Assembly: GCA_002633025.1 (NCBI GenBank)
Contig: NMRB01000587.1
Span: forward strand, 259,683 to 323,682
Source of the DNA: Notospermus geniculatus
Taxonomy: Eukaryota; Nemertea; Pilidiophora; Heteronemertea; Lineidae
DNA: 64,000 nt
Reading direction: 5' to 3'
The notes beneath the pieces are model-generated. The model was not told where the DNA came from. It did not search any database and saw only the letters and a program-made list of their open reading frames with translations. The position numbers were made by a program, and so were the translations under genes. This document shows, piece by piece, positions 14,401-25,800 of the stretch; the first letter of the stretch is position 1, and every line of letters starts with the position of its first letter.

Positions 14401-15285
14401 TAAAAATATTGAATGAGAGCTGAATGCCAAATACAGCATTATATCATCTCATATAGTTCAACAGTATGTCACGTTTGCTGAAAACTGTTGGTCGGAAATT
14501 TCAAAGTTGAATTTCAAGCTGATTTCTACATTGTCTGATTCATAGATTAATTAATTGTATACACCTATGGTATACAGCACGTGAACGCTAATACAGACCG
14601 ATCTGACTGTCTTCATATTTTAGGACACTTCATTTATCTTGACTGATCAGATATTTGCATATCTGATTTGATATCATTTTGATTGGCAGTCCGTTAATAG
14701 TTAAGAGTGACACCTGGTGGTCAACATGTGCAATATCTTACATTGTGTAAGCTTAATCGAAAACTACTGAGAGAAAAAGTTGAAGTTGGTATTTGGTGCA
14801 AATATTCATAATCTAAAACTTGCATCTAATAAAACAGAAGCATGAAAGTGCACTTTTTATCAGTTTCTGCACTGGGAATTTGCCTGAGGTTAATGAAATC
14901 TACCTTGGGTGAGCATTGGCTGAAAATGGAGGAAAACGTCTGTCAACTATTTGTCATGAGATATGTTGCATATGATCAGGCCTAGTGTCAGGATAATAAC
15001 AGACACAGCAAGAACATGCCAGAATGACATTCAGATCAATGGATGACAACATCATGATACCAAAACCACACTGTAAATCAATACATTACAAACAAATCAA
15101 GAAACAAAATCAAAACAACACCAAAACAAAACACATCACCAACATGCCAAAAAGTAAGCTGATACTCTGCCTTAGAGAGTTTGCTAGAGGTGAGGCTGGA
15201 TGGAGGAGGCAAGTTGGTACACCTGTGAATCAACGGCTTGGCCTGCTAGACTTTAAGACATCGTGGCCAGCTGATTGATCCAGGC
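11442..15285. other. Non-coding stretch
   Basis: It has a SINE-like block at 11658-11722, CATGTACATGTACAT palindromes near 12955, and a short inverted repeat around CTCTTTTCTAGAG near 13567. The 171-codon plus frame at 12261-12776 has no family signature or splice context. Confidence 0.4.
11658..11722 (+). mobile_element. SINE-like block, diverged
   Basis: CTGGCGGTGTTGCCTTGTG then GTGGGTTCGAATCCAAGG, a good B box. Confidence 0.45.
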
Positions 15286-15289
15286 CAGC

Positions 15290-15712
15290 TGGCATGAGGC
15301 TGCCAGTGACTGCCAACTGCTTGGTCCACAAGGCTGACGAATGACTGCCAACTGCTTGATCCATGAGGCTGACAAAGACTGCCAACTGCTTGATCCATGA
15401 GGCTTACAACGACTTCCCACTGATTGATCCATGAGGCTTACAATGACTTCCCACTGATTGATCCATGAGGCTTACAATGACTACCAACTGCTTGGTCCAT
15501 GAGGCTTACAATGACTGCCAACTGCTTGCTCCATGAGGCTGACAGTGACTGCCAACTGCTTGATCCATGAGGCTTACAACGACTGCCAACTGCTTGGTCC
15601 ATGAGGCTTACAATGACTGCCAACTGCTTGGTACATGAGGCTGACAATGACTGCCAACTGCTTGGTCCATGAGGCTGACAATGACTGCCAACTGCTTGCT
15701 CCATAAGGCTTG
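15290..15712. repeat. Minisatellite, unit 34 bp
   Basis: About twelve copies of GACTGCCAACTGCTTGGTCC plus ATGAGGCTTACAAT. A frame on the minus strand repeats every three units (34 residues) and is an artefact of the repeat. Confidence 0.92.
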
Positions 15713-16516
15713 ATTATCAAGTTCTAGTAAACGGCTGGATCCATATGAACTGTAATCCTTGACTGCTGAATTCACGAGGCTGAAAGCAACTGTCGTTTTG
15801 ATTTTGAATGCTCTACATTTTGTATTAATTATGGTTACTTTTCTGATGATGGTGATAGTTGGAGGCTGGAACTGTACACAAGCACAGATATACAGCACGA
15901 GAGATGACTTGATGTTTCAAAGCAGATGTAGCTCCCTCAAAAAAGATCCTGATAGTGTTAGAAAGAACAAATGGCAAATTTGTTTGCTAAGCAACATTTT
16001 TTGAAGAAGATATTTTGATTCAATAAAGTAGTACCTGGGTCGTTAAGAAGGATTTTGATACCTGCAGAAACAATAGGGTACTCAGTTTGAGAACGCAGTT
16101 TAATCATTCCAAAACTTTCGTTGCATTTCTTGAAGAGTTGGCCCTTTTTCATGCACTGACTCCAGAAAAAAAGGATACGACTTAAACCCTTAAAACCGAT
16201 TCATACACCAAAGTGAAGTTAAAAGCAGGGGGAAACCTACAGTATCCAGTTATACCAAATATAAATAAACACCTACAGTCTACAACAGAAAGCTTCTTAC
16301 ACCTTAAACTGAGACATCTACAAAGGGGCCCACCTGGCCGACCGTGGAACATAAGATCTCCCGACTCCATGGGGCCTTCAAAATTCGGGTAGCCTCAGGG
16401 AGTTCTGGCTCCAAATGAGACAAAGGTTGATTGGACAGGGACCTCAAAGACAAGGAGATCTTATCTTCCAGGTGTATGGATCCAGCACCATGGACCAGAT
16501 ACCCAGGTTTTCTTAC

Positions 16517-16587
16517 CAATTAAACACTAGTCTCATACACGGCACCGACCACAGGGGCGATGTCAGCAGTCGACGCAACTGTGGAGT
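16517..16587 (-). CDS. Isolated candidate exon, 71 bases
   Basis: A long pyrimidine tract and TTTTATTAG acceptor, with a TTG|GTAAGA donor. One frame is open throughout (TPQLRRLLTSPLWSVP...). Another frame ends at a stop after GAVYETSV, which would be a PDZ-ligand-like C-terminus. It does not join in phase to the exon at 11441. It may be a non-coding exon or chance. Confidence 0.2.
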
Positions 16588-17394
16588 CTAATAAAAGTAA
16601 AAAATATACCTAAGTACTTCTTTTTATTTTGACTAGTATTAGAAATATATACTCCTTATAGGTACAGATTTTAAAATGCAGAAAAATCATCTATGCACAA
16701 GGTGAAATGACTGCGTAAGTCAATATGCATCTATCACCAAACATTCCCCAACAACATTTTAAGTTTCCCAACAAGGCTAAGGCAAATATACACCCTTTCA
16801 TACAAAGTGAGACATTTTGAATCCAGTCCAAATGAAAGTCATGAAAAATACTGGTAATGACTAACAAGCCAGCATCACATATAACCAGAAATAATCTCAT
16901 CTGACTGAAGTCTGAAAAAGTCCATTGAATATCAGCCGTACAACAACGAATTTCACCTTTTTTCCTACAATGAGACGTACCTGTAATTTCCAGGATGTGC
17001 AGACGATATCAAAATATTTCATACATTATAAATCATACACTAATAGAATACCAGATTAATATCAGAGCCAGTATAAGTACATAATACATCAGTACCAGTA
17101 TATGAAACTGGGACTAAAAATAACGACTAGAAAGTATTGGTAAAATATGCAAAATATACAAAATATCTTAATCATGGAACAATTTTGTGGCTAAGGCACG
17201 CATCAGACACCCATGAAGCATACATAAGGCCTAATTAGAACTGATTTCAAGATTATATTTATACATCGATTATGCTGCCTGATCTCACAAATGAAATGGT
17301 CCATGGACCATGTGCTCACCGGGTTGGACATAATAGTCCAATGACAGAGGGAGGTACATATCAGTTATGAGTCATTCCCAGGTAGGACTTCGAT

Positions 17395-18327
17395 GATTTG
17401 GGGGTTATGCCACCTAGCGGCCATATTGGATGTCTGATCGGGCCGGAAATTCACATGCACATAAAGGTCATCTGCAGGGGACCACATAGCACATTGGAAC
17501 GCTTTGGGTCAAGTCGTTCCTGAGTTACAGCACTTTGATGATTTTCAGGTTACGCCACCTGCTGGCCATATTGGATGCCCGATCAGGCCGAAACGTCAGA
17601 TGGACATAAAGGTCATCTGCAGGGAGCCACACAGCACATTGGACCGCTTTGGGTTAAGGCGTTCCTGAGTTACCGCACTTTGATGATTTTTGGGTTACGC
17701 CACCTGGTGGCCTTGTTTGAATTCAAATCAGGCCGAAATTTGACGTGCATGTAAAGGTCATCTAGATGGAGGTAAATATCAAATTTGAGCACTCTGCATC
17801 AAGCCGTTCCCGAGTAATAGCACTTACTTGATTTTCAGGTTACGCCACCTGGCGGCCATACTGGATGTCCAATCGGGCCGAAACTTGGTATTTTTAAAGG
17901 TACCCCTCCAATGCATGTTTATGCAAAATATGAAGTCACTCAGTGAAATAATGACAAACTGGGGCAGGTTCGTCACTTTTGTCGAACTTTGACCTCTGTG
18001 ACCTAGAAAAGTAGGTCAAATCAAAAACCCATTATATATGTTATGTATCCTTATTAGATACACCTATGATAAAAATTTGGAGAAGATCCATTCATTAGTT
18101 CAGGAGTTATTGCACTTTTTGTGTTTTTGGTTTCCGCCACCTGGTGGCCAAGCTGAGAGTCGAATCGAACCGAAACTTGGTGTCATAGGTCATCTGACCA
18201 AGGGGTATATATGTACCAAGCTTCAGATCAATAGCTCCAGCGGTTACAAAACGTGCCCTGCTAACGGACAACGACGACGACGGACGACGGACACACCACC
18301 ATCGCAATAGCTCACCCCGGTGAGCTA
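17395..18327 (+). repeat. Dispersed repeat with 145-bp internal period and terminal hairpin
   Basis: The motif GCCACCT sits at 17409, 17554, 17699, 17844 and 18136, spacings of 145, 145, 145 and 292. The right end has a GACGACGACGGACGACGGAC run and a TAGCTCACC/GGTGAGCTA hairpin (18308-18327). A shorter copy is at 56690-57053. Confidence 0.8.
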
Positions 18328-18442
18328 AAAAGTTGAGATAATTTGACCATCCCCACCTGCCTGTTAGGTCAAACATCTTCAGCCATGGTTTTTTTGGTCA
18401 TGTGCATAAGTGGCAGGACTAGAGCTGAAATTCTAAGCCAGA

Positions 18443-18880
18443 ATAGCAGATTGAGATTCCGTATAGCCAGGCAATCTATGTCATTGGTCTCTCAAGATTA
18501 ATGAGATTCTGCATAGCCAGGCAATCTATGTCATTGGTCTCTCAAGATTAATGAGATTCTGTACAGCCAGGCAATCTATGTCATTGGTCTCTCAAGATTT
18601 ATGAGATTCTGCATAGCCAGGCAATCTATGTCATTGGTCTCTAAGATTAATGAGATTCTGAATAGCCAAGCAATCTATGTCATTGGTCTCTCAAGATTAA
18701 TGAGATTCTGTATAGCCAGGCAATCTATGTCATTGGTCTCTAAGATTAATGAGATTCTGTATAACCAGGCAATCTATGTCATTGGTCTCTAAGATTAATG
18801 AGATTCTGTATAGCCAGGCAATCTATGTCATTGGTCTCTCAAGATTAATGCATAGCCAGGCAATCTATGTCATTGGTCAT
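18443..18880. repeat. Tandem repeat, unit 48-50 bp, nine copies
   Basis: Each copy contains CAATCTATGTCATTGGTCTC and AGATTAATGAGATTCTG. Copies differ by a two-base CTCTCAAG/CTCTAAG change, giving units of 50 and 48. Confidence 0.93.
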
Positions 18881-19368
18881 AAGATTATCAAAGGCCATAG
18901 CTTTGCCAGGCGGTCTAAAGAAGTTTGAAAGACTCTCTCACATGGGTATTTATAAGGATCTTCTACGACATAAGTCTCAGAATCCATTGAAGATCTAGAG
19001 ATATAAGAGAGAGATGCGTCATGAAACCATTGTTCTTATGTAATCCGTTAATCTCTTGTTATAATCCATTAATTCCCGTTGTTATAATCTGTTTATGTTG
19101 ATCCCAAATTAGTTGTTTTTGGATGAGGTATTAATGAAAACACTATCTTTTAGAAATAGATAATGAGACGTGATCAGCCACCAATCAGAAGAGAGCACCA
19201 CCGTCATGTTGTTAACGGAAATCGACAGAATCTTACTATGAGTGTCGAATAAAAATGTCGGGGTTGACCCGGCCAAATATGACAGCGTTTCTGAAAATGT
19301 AAAATCTACATCAACAAGCACTAAAATGTGTAAAGTTAAGTTACGAGGGAGCAGCCCTAAAAACAAGT

Positions 19369-19824
19369 CTACAGATCAGCAAAGTCAGGATTCACAGCAC
19401 AGAGTCCCTTATAATCAACATGTTTGATCTCCAACCCCCGGGTACTCCCCGGTTCCAAGTTGTACCGGCTCAGACCTTCGTTGAAAGATGACGAATGTCG
19501 ACCCTGTAAACCGATGTGCTTGATCTCCAGCGACCGTGAGGAGCCTGGATCGAGGTTGAGTTTACTAAGCCCATCATGGCAGGAGGATGTTTTGGGTGTC
19601 AGTGGGCGCAAGGACTTGGGGTGCTCGAGGTTAATATGGATTACGGAGGAGAAAGAATCGGCTCGCTTACGTTGGGTATGAGCTTGGGCGCTGATCTTCA
19701 AGTAATGCTTTGGTTTCTTCCCGCTGTAGTCACGGACGTTCACGTCAGCATTGTAGGTTTGAACTAAAAGTTGGATCAGATCTTCGTGGCCATGCAACGC
19801 GGCCATGTGAAGTGGCGTGTAGCC
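19369..19824 (-). CDS. SOWAH: SOWAH terminal exon: last ankyrin repeat and C-terminal tail
   Basis: The acceptor ATATTTCAG|GGC is in phase 0, followed by 151 codons and a stop at 19371-19369. It opens GYTPLHMAALHGHEDLIQLL, then VNVRDYSGKKPKHYL. The methionine frame upstream of 19824 is intron. The tail carries two copies of a 26-residue unit with the core GLS-[KR]-[LY]-NL-[DE]-PGS-[ST]-R and LEIKH. After an intron of 25.9 kb this exon is isolated from the rest of the gene. Confidence 0.92.
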   Translation of the reverse strand, partial: GYTPLHMAALHGHEDLIQLLVQTYNADVNVRDYSGKKPKHYLKISAQAHTQRKRADSFSSVIHINLEHPKSLRPLTPKTSSCHDGLSKLNLDPGSSRSLEIKHIGLQGRHSSSFNEGLSRYNLEPGSTRGLEIKHVDYKGLCAVNPDFADL

Positions 19825-22800
19825 CTGAAATATAGAAGACAAAACATCTTATAGTGATAGTCTCTTCACAGAACAAGGCCTGAAAAATTGAAACTGCGGA
19901 GACAGTCATCAATGTGGGGGTATTCCATCCCAGACCTGATCATTACTGACTGACGTCATTTGTGCTCAATACAATTCTCTCTGGCCCCATCTTGGTTTCA
20001 AATTCTGCAATCCCTGAAGAAAGGAAACCTCGACTTGGGGTGAAATTCTGACTGATCGACCCCCTCCCCCCCACCAAGGCCTGAAAGGTACATGTACCCG
20101 TGCAACACAAACATCAGAACAGCCCTCAAAACGAGCAGACAGAAAGCCAGCGAAGTGAGTAACCCAGAAGATAAATGGCCTGGTGTTCCCGCTGACAGCC
20201 ACAACAGAAGGACGAGGTAGACTCCTGTTCTCGGCTTCTCGCACCAGCGCCCCCGCCGCCCCGTGGCGTATCTCATCCATCAAGTCCGGCTTGATCAAGC
20301 CCTCACAATTCACAGCCAACATCCTCGGGGAGGTCAAATATTTGGTATGCATGGCGTTCGTGTTAGTACCCTTGCTAACACCTCCCGTGGGTCAAGTTTT
20401 CGTGTTTGACGACAAGAAACCATTTTATCATTCCTGGTCCGCGTTCTACAAACAAGTCCACTCCAGTATGCCACATTTTGCATCAACCCTATTGGTTTTC
20501 TATAAAACACGAACATGATGAGAATGGCGACGACCATATCGGTGTAATTTTTGAACTCTAACGATCACTGGGAGAATTTTTCATGTCTGAGGTTGTTGAA
20601 GGGTGAAATAAGTTTGGTGATGATGGATGTGATTGTATGATCATAGGTTTATCTCAACCCTGCAGGCGGTCACTTCACAGAGAGTCAGGTAGACAGGCAT
20701 TTTGAGTCGCTCTTGTGGAGTTGGGATCTTTCTCTTTCATGAAGTGAGATAACTAGAAATGTCCCTGATGCGAAGTTTTGGCCAAAATATCCTCAACATG
20801 AAGAGTGCAGACCGCTTTTACCCTACAGCAAAGCGTCATCTACAACTTGATCCATAATACTGTTTAAAAATCGACTGACCAAGCAAAGGCTTTAAGCATT
20901 TGTCAGAAGGTCAAATGAAGCTATGGGGGGGGGGGGGGGTNTCAAGGTGTTTTGTAAAAAAAACTTGGATGGAAGCCGACGTGAGAATTTGGACTGTGCA
21001 AGATGTGTTTGAAATTGACTGGAAGTGAGTAACCCAGCCTATGAACTGTATCCCTCCCTGTTTATAGCCAGTTCCATCGGACGTGACGGTGTCAGGAGAG
21101 TTTTACATCTTCATCAGGTATTTTACAAGATTGCTACCATGTTAATAACAACATTAATGCACTTCACTCTTGAGTAATGACGTATGAACAAGATAAACCC
21201 ACCGCCATAATGGTGAACTAATGAAGACGATAGCACCGCGCTGGGGGAGAGATTTGATCGTAGTTGGCTGTCACTAGCGGTGATGTATCACCCCTGTTGT
21301 CCACACCTCGCTGCCTAAGCCCTGCTACAAAATCAAGCTATCACAAGTCGTGTTGGACAACCAAGTGGAGCGTTTCTGCTGAAGCCACGTTTACACTTGG
21401 ATCGAGCAACGTTGCTTCGTCATCAGCGACCATCATCGAGCGATGTCCAAAAATGATGACGACGACGTCATCCTTGATTCAGTAGAGAATGCATACTCAA
21501 TACAACATTTAGAACATCCACGTCATTCAGGTTCTTCCTGACCTCTTCTGCATTGGTCCACTGGAACTTTGCTGCCATCTTTTGGCAATAAGCGCCGCTG
21601 ACTGCGCCTAGCCTACCCAATCTGCCACGAAAGATGCAAACTTGGACTCCTGCCTTGGCAGGATTAGAGAAGACAGCTACAAATGTATGCCACTAGAACT
21701 GACTGCATATTCTGACTCCATCCAACCCCTCACTGCAAATTCAGGACCGAGTTCAGCAGATAAGCAGCATCTCTTCAAACCATCCCAATTCCAACTGTAT
21801 CGGATAAATCTCTCTACCATTCAACACCAACTTTGAAATCGCCTATGGCTGTGAATTATGGCCGTGTCCCCCGAGGGCTGACGATCTGATCGAACTGTTA
21901 GTCAAACTCTGCCATTATTAGGTTTGGTGTTCACGTATCTGTCAACATTTGCCCTATTTGTGTTAGATTAGTTCTTTTAATTGAATGCTCTATCTGTCTT
22001 TATTTTGGCGCTGCATCTGGTTGCTGAGGCTGCTCTTGTCCTCATCTTCAGATGGGTTTGGTCAGGGGATCGTGGTGGAGCAGTACGTGAGAGTCTGACT
22101 GTGACCGAGATGTCGCAGGTTCGATTCCCGGGCTAGTCATCACTTGTACTCTCAACTGGTCTGAAAGGATCAAGTGATGTGCTGAATGAGCTGATCCTTG
22201 AGTTCCCCAGGAAGGTTTCTGGAGAGACTGGGGTAATGATGAGAGGCGCTTGGCATGGAAAGCACTACCACTAGATTGACAACTTCAAAGTTCGGAAATT
22301 GTTCAGACTCGATTTTGCAAAATGGCTGCACGGATTCACTTAATGTTGATTGATGAGCGACGACATATCACTCTCTAAGTCAAAACAATATCGTTTTAGA
22401 TAATTACAAAGTAATCACCGTGTTGATCAAGTGATGTTTTGAAAAGGATTAACAGACGGACATGAAAAGAGGTTTGCATGACCAATGGGGAGGATGAGGA
22501 GGGAAGTGTGTTGACAATGTCGGTCAGGACATTCAGATAAATTAAGTAGCAATAAGATAAAGAGGATGGTCCACTTATCAAGGAAATCAGATTTCATGGA
22601 GAATCAGACCAAAATACAAAGTTGTGTTTCAGATTCTCATAAATGACATTTGCATGTTGTATGAAATTGTCCAAAATGGCCATTTAATCTGATGTCAGGA
22701 ATTTGAACGTTTATGTTGGCCTTTCTCCAAACATTGCCAGGGAAAAGATGGATGAGGTTTATTGAGAATCACAACAAGACAAATAAGGAGAGATGACTCC

Positions 22801-25800
22801 ATCAGAGTTTCTGATTACGGTAAAACAAGAGGGGGTCGCCACTTCTCCACGGAAAGATGTCGCTGCGACCATATCAGGCCTTTTCATTGTCTTCAGGACG
22901 TCATCTCCGTGGCAATGTGCGGTGCGAGCATGAAGCCACAACGTCACGGCAGTGTGACGTTGACGTTCTGTACAACGTCACAGTGGAAAAGTAGATACGG
23001 TCGCAGTGCCATCAAATGGTAGAAAAAATTAGGCGACCTCCCCATTGTGACCCGTGACAGCAAAATGAGTCGGAATGCACCGGAAAGAAGACCCAAGATG
23101 ACACCAGAGAAGAATTACAGAAATGGACAAAGTCAAATTTTACAACGGGCAGACAATCCTGAAATCAACAATCCATTGATGTCATCTTGGGTCTTCTTTT
23201 GTGCGCATTCCGACTCATTTTGCTGTCACGGGTCACAATTCTGGTCATTAGAATGGCTGGACCTCCATTGAAGCCTTGATGAAAAATGTGCAAATGAACC
23301 ACTTTTTGCGAATAACTTTTGAAACGAACGACGGAAAAAAGGCAAAGAAACATAGCTTTTTTCTGCTGGTTTTTCAATATTTAATGAGGTCCTGATTAAA
23401 CAGGTATGAAATATCATCGACAAAAACACGCTGGGTTCCCACAATCCCCCAAAGATGACAACAGAGACCACTATTGTCCTTACAGTTGGTTATGGAATTA
23501 ATCTTAAGTGCTGAAACCTTAAATTGATTTAACTTCATTGAAAGTTTCAACTTTTTGAAATGTTAATATATTTTCTCTCTTGGCGCCTTTTGTTATAAAT
23601 GGTATTATGATTGGTGATATTAGTCTTCAAAGCCTTTGTGATGTGTTTGTGGTCTCGGATTCAGCCCACGAGTAAACGCGGTTATAAACTAGTGGCATTA
23701 ATTGACTCGTTTGGTTAATGACCCTTCCAATTTCGCATTTGTAAAGAACGTCTTTATTAGTGATTGATGAAAATGCCAAACATAATGCTACAAGAGTCTC
23801 GCGAAAAATTATGAGAGAACGACTTTTAGACGGGTTTTCTCATAATACGATGGAGAACAATGTCGCGGGATCAACAAATTAATTGACATTGCGGGGAATG
23901 TAAATGCGTAACCCGGGCGCAACATGAATGATATCAGCAAGTGTGGAGCAAGTCTTTATCCTACCGTGAATGACATCCCAGACAATAACCCAAAAAGAAA
24001 CGGCGGTTCATTTATTTCTTTCCCGCGTTGACAAGCGCAGAGTCTCTTTTTACAAGCACCCTATCAATCATCATCCATTTTCATTCACTCACATCACTGA
24101 CAGCATGTTTCGAACTTAATTAGAGTAAATTTAATAAGCTGATTGAGGCACTATATCAAAACTCAGTGCAGGTGAACATGGCTGTGAAATTAAAATGTAA
24201 TATGGGCAGCCAATGTGGCACCTTGGGTGATGTTCATAATTGACCAATCATATGATGAGATTCCCTTCACTGTGGGATTGACCAAAATGCAATACCAGCA
24301 ACTCTTTTTCACAGCAATTTGCATTACACCCCCTTCCAACCATGCCCCCTCACATTTGGGATATTGTACGCAGGACATCTATTCAATGGACACCATCTCC
24401 AACCACACCAACATTTTTACAGCAATCACTAAAAGTATTTCCTTTCTCCCAGAAGAAATTACCCCACAATTATGACCCTCTCTCATTTTCTGAACTTCTG
24501 GGGAATAATTTGTTTCAGCAGTTCATTAATTTCCCCAAACCTGAGAGGTACGAAGTCTGGCAAACATCAAACGGAGCGCTAATTCAGCAAAATTTGATCA
24601 AAATCATATTAGCAGGCGACAATGTCAGAGTTGTTGATTTTTATAGCGGACATGATGGAAAACAGTGATAGGAGCGGGTAAAAACAAGAGGGGTGGGTGT
24701 CGCTCAGGAGCCAGTAAAGTGTCGGTAAGTGTCGTGGAATGACTCCTATAGGCTCCGATAATCAACGATGAAGCTTCCCGTTCATAAACTCTGCATATAT
24801 AATTAACAGTCGAGGTGTCAGAGAGAGCGAGGACGTTGTTAACACTGTAAACATATCATCATTATTACTCTCCACCTCTCTGTTATATGATTTGATTTTG
24901 TGGTTTGTGATATTATGAATTAACGACGGCTGTTCTCGACGCTACTCGCATTATGATCTTATTGAGGTTGATACCTGTTGGTAATCAAGTTACGCTTTTA
25001 TTTGGTGTCACACCTAGAGGGGACACAGACCTGACATCTCTGGGGTCCACAATACCATAATCCTTAGTGACCTTCTTTCGGGCTGCCAAAAAGGCACAAG
25101 CGATTGCACCATTTTTGCATTCTGGATGGCTGCCGTAATTTGCACCAAACTTTAAAAGTTGAAGAAGTTTGAAACTGCACAGAATGCGAAACTCAAGGAA
25201 AACACCAATTCTAATTTATATAACCTTGATAAACTTGGCTTATCTTTTCAAATAAGGCACCAGTTGGTGTAGTGGCAGAGTCCAAGACACAAGTGGACAA
25301 GGCGTAGGTCCAAATCGTGCCCAAGTTGAAACATTTTTCCGTGTTTCACGACATACACTTGCAAAAAATAAAGCAATTCAGAAGATTATATGTTTCATAA
25401 TCTGTGATATTCGACCATTTTTATGTCGGTTTCATCATGACGACCAGTTTTTCATCATGTCGTGGAGCGTCGTTGATAAAACCCAGAGCTCCCAGCAGTG
25501 ATAATGTCATCATGATAATTCATAATTAAGCAGTATTTAAAGGTATTACACCCCGAGGCCACGACTTCGTCATATCAGGAACGTCATGTGGGACAAGAAA
25601 GTGATGCTGGTGTATTAGCGGAGTCCCTAAGGGCCTGATTACACCGGGAACAGTGGAGGATTCATGTGATTAAGCCATCAAGTCACATTCAACGGGATAT
25701 CGGAGTTTTTTATCGAGAAGTTACTCGTGTTCTTATCCGAGGTGTTCGTGATCGCTGCACGTTTGTTATGCGAGGCATGTTTGGTGTTCGCGTGAAGATT

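Noticed and set aside
19966-20352. GC-rich minus frame with a plausible segment (LIKPDLMDEIRHGAAGAL)
   Set aside because: No matching acceptor and donor pair was found. It lies upstream of the SOWAH last exon, but the phase-0 join of exon 8 to that exon leaves no need for it.
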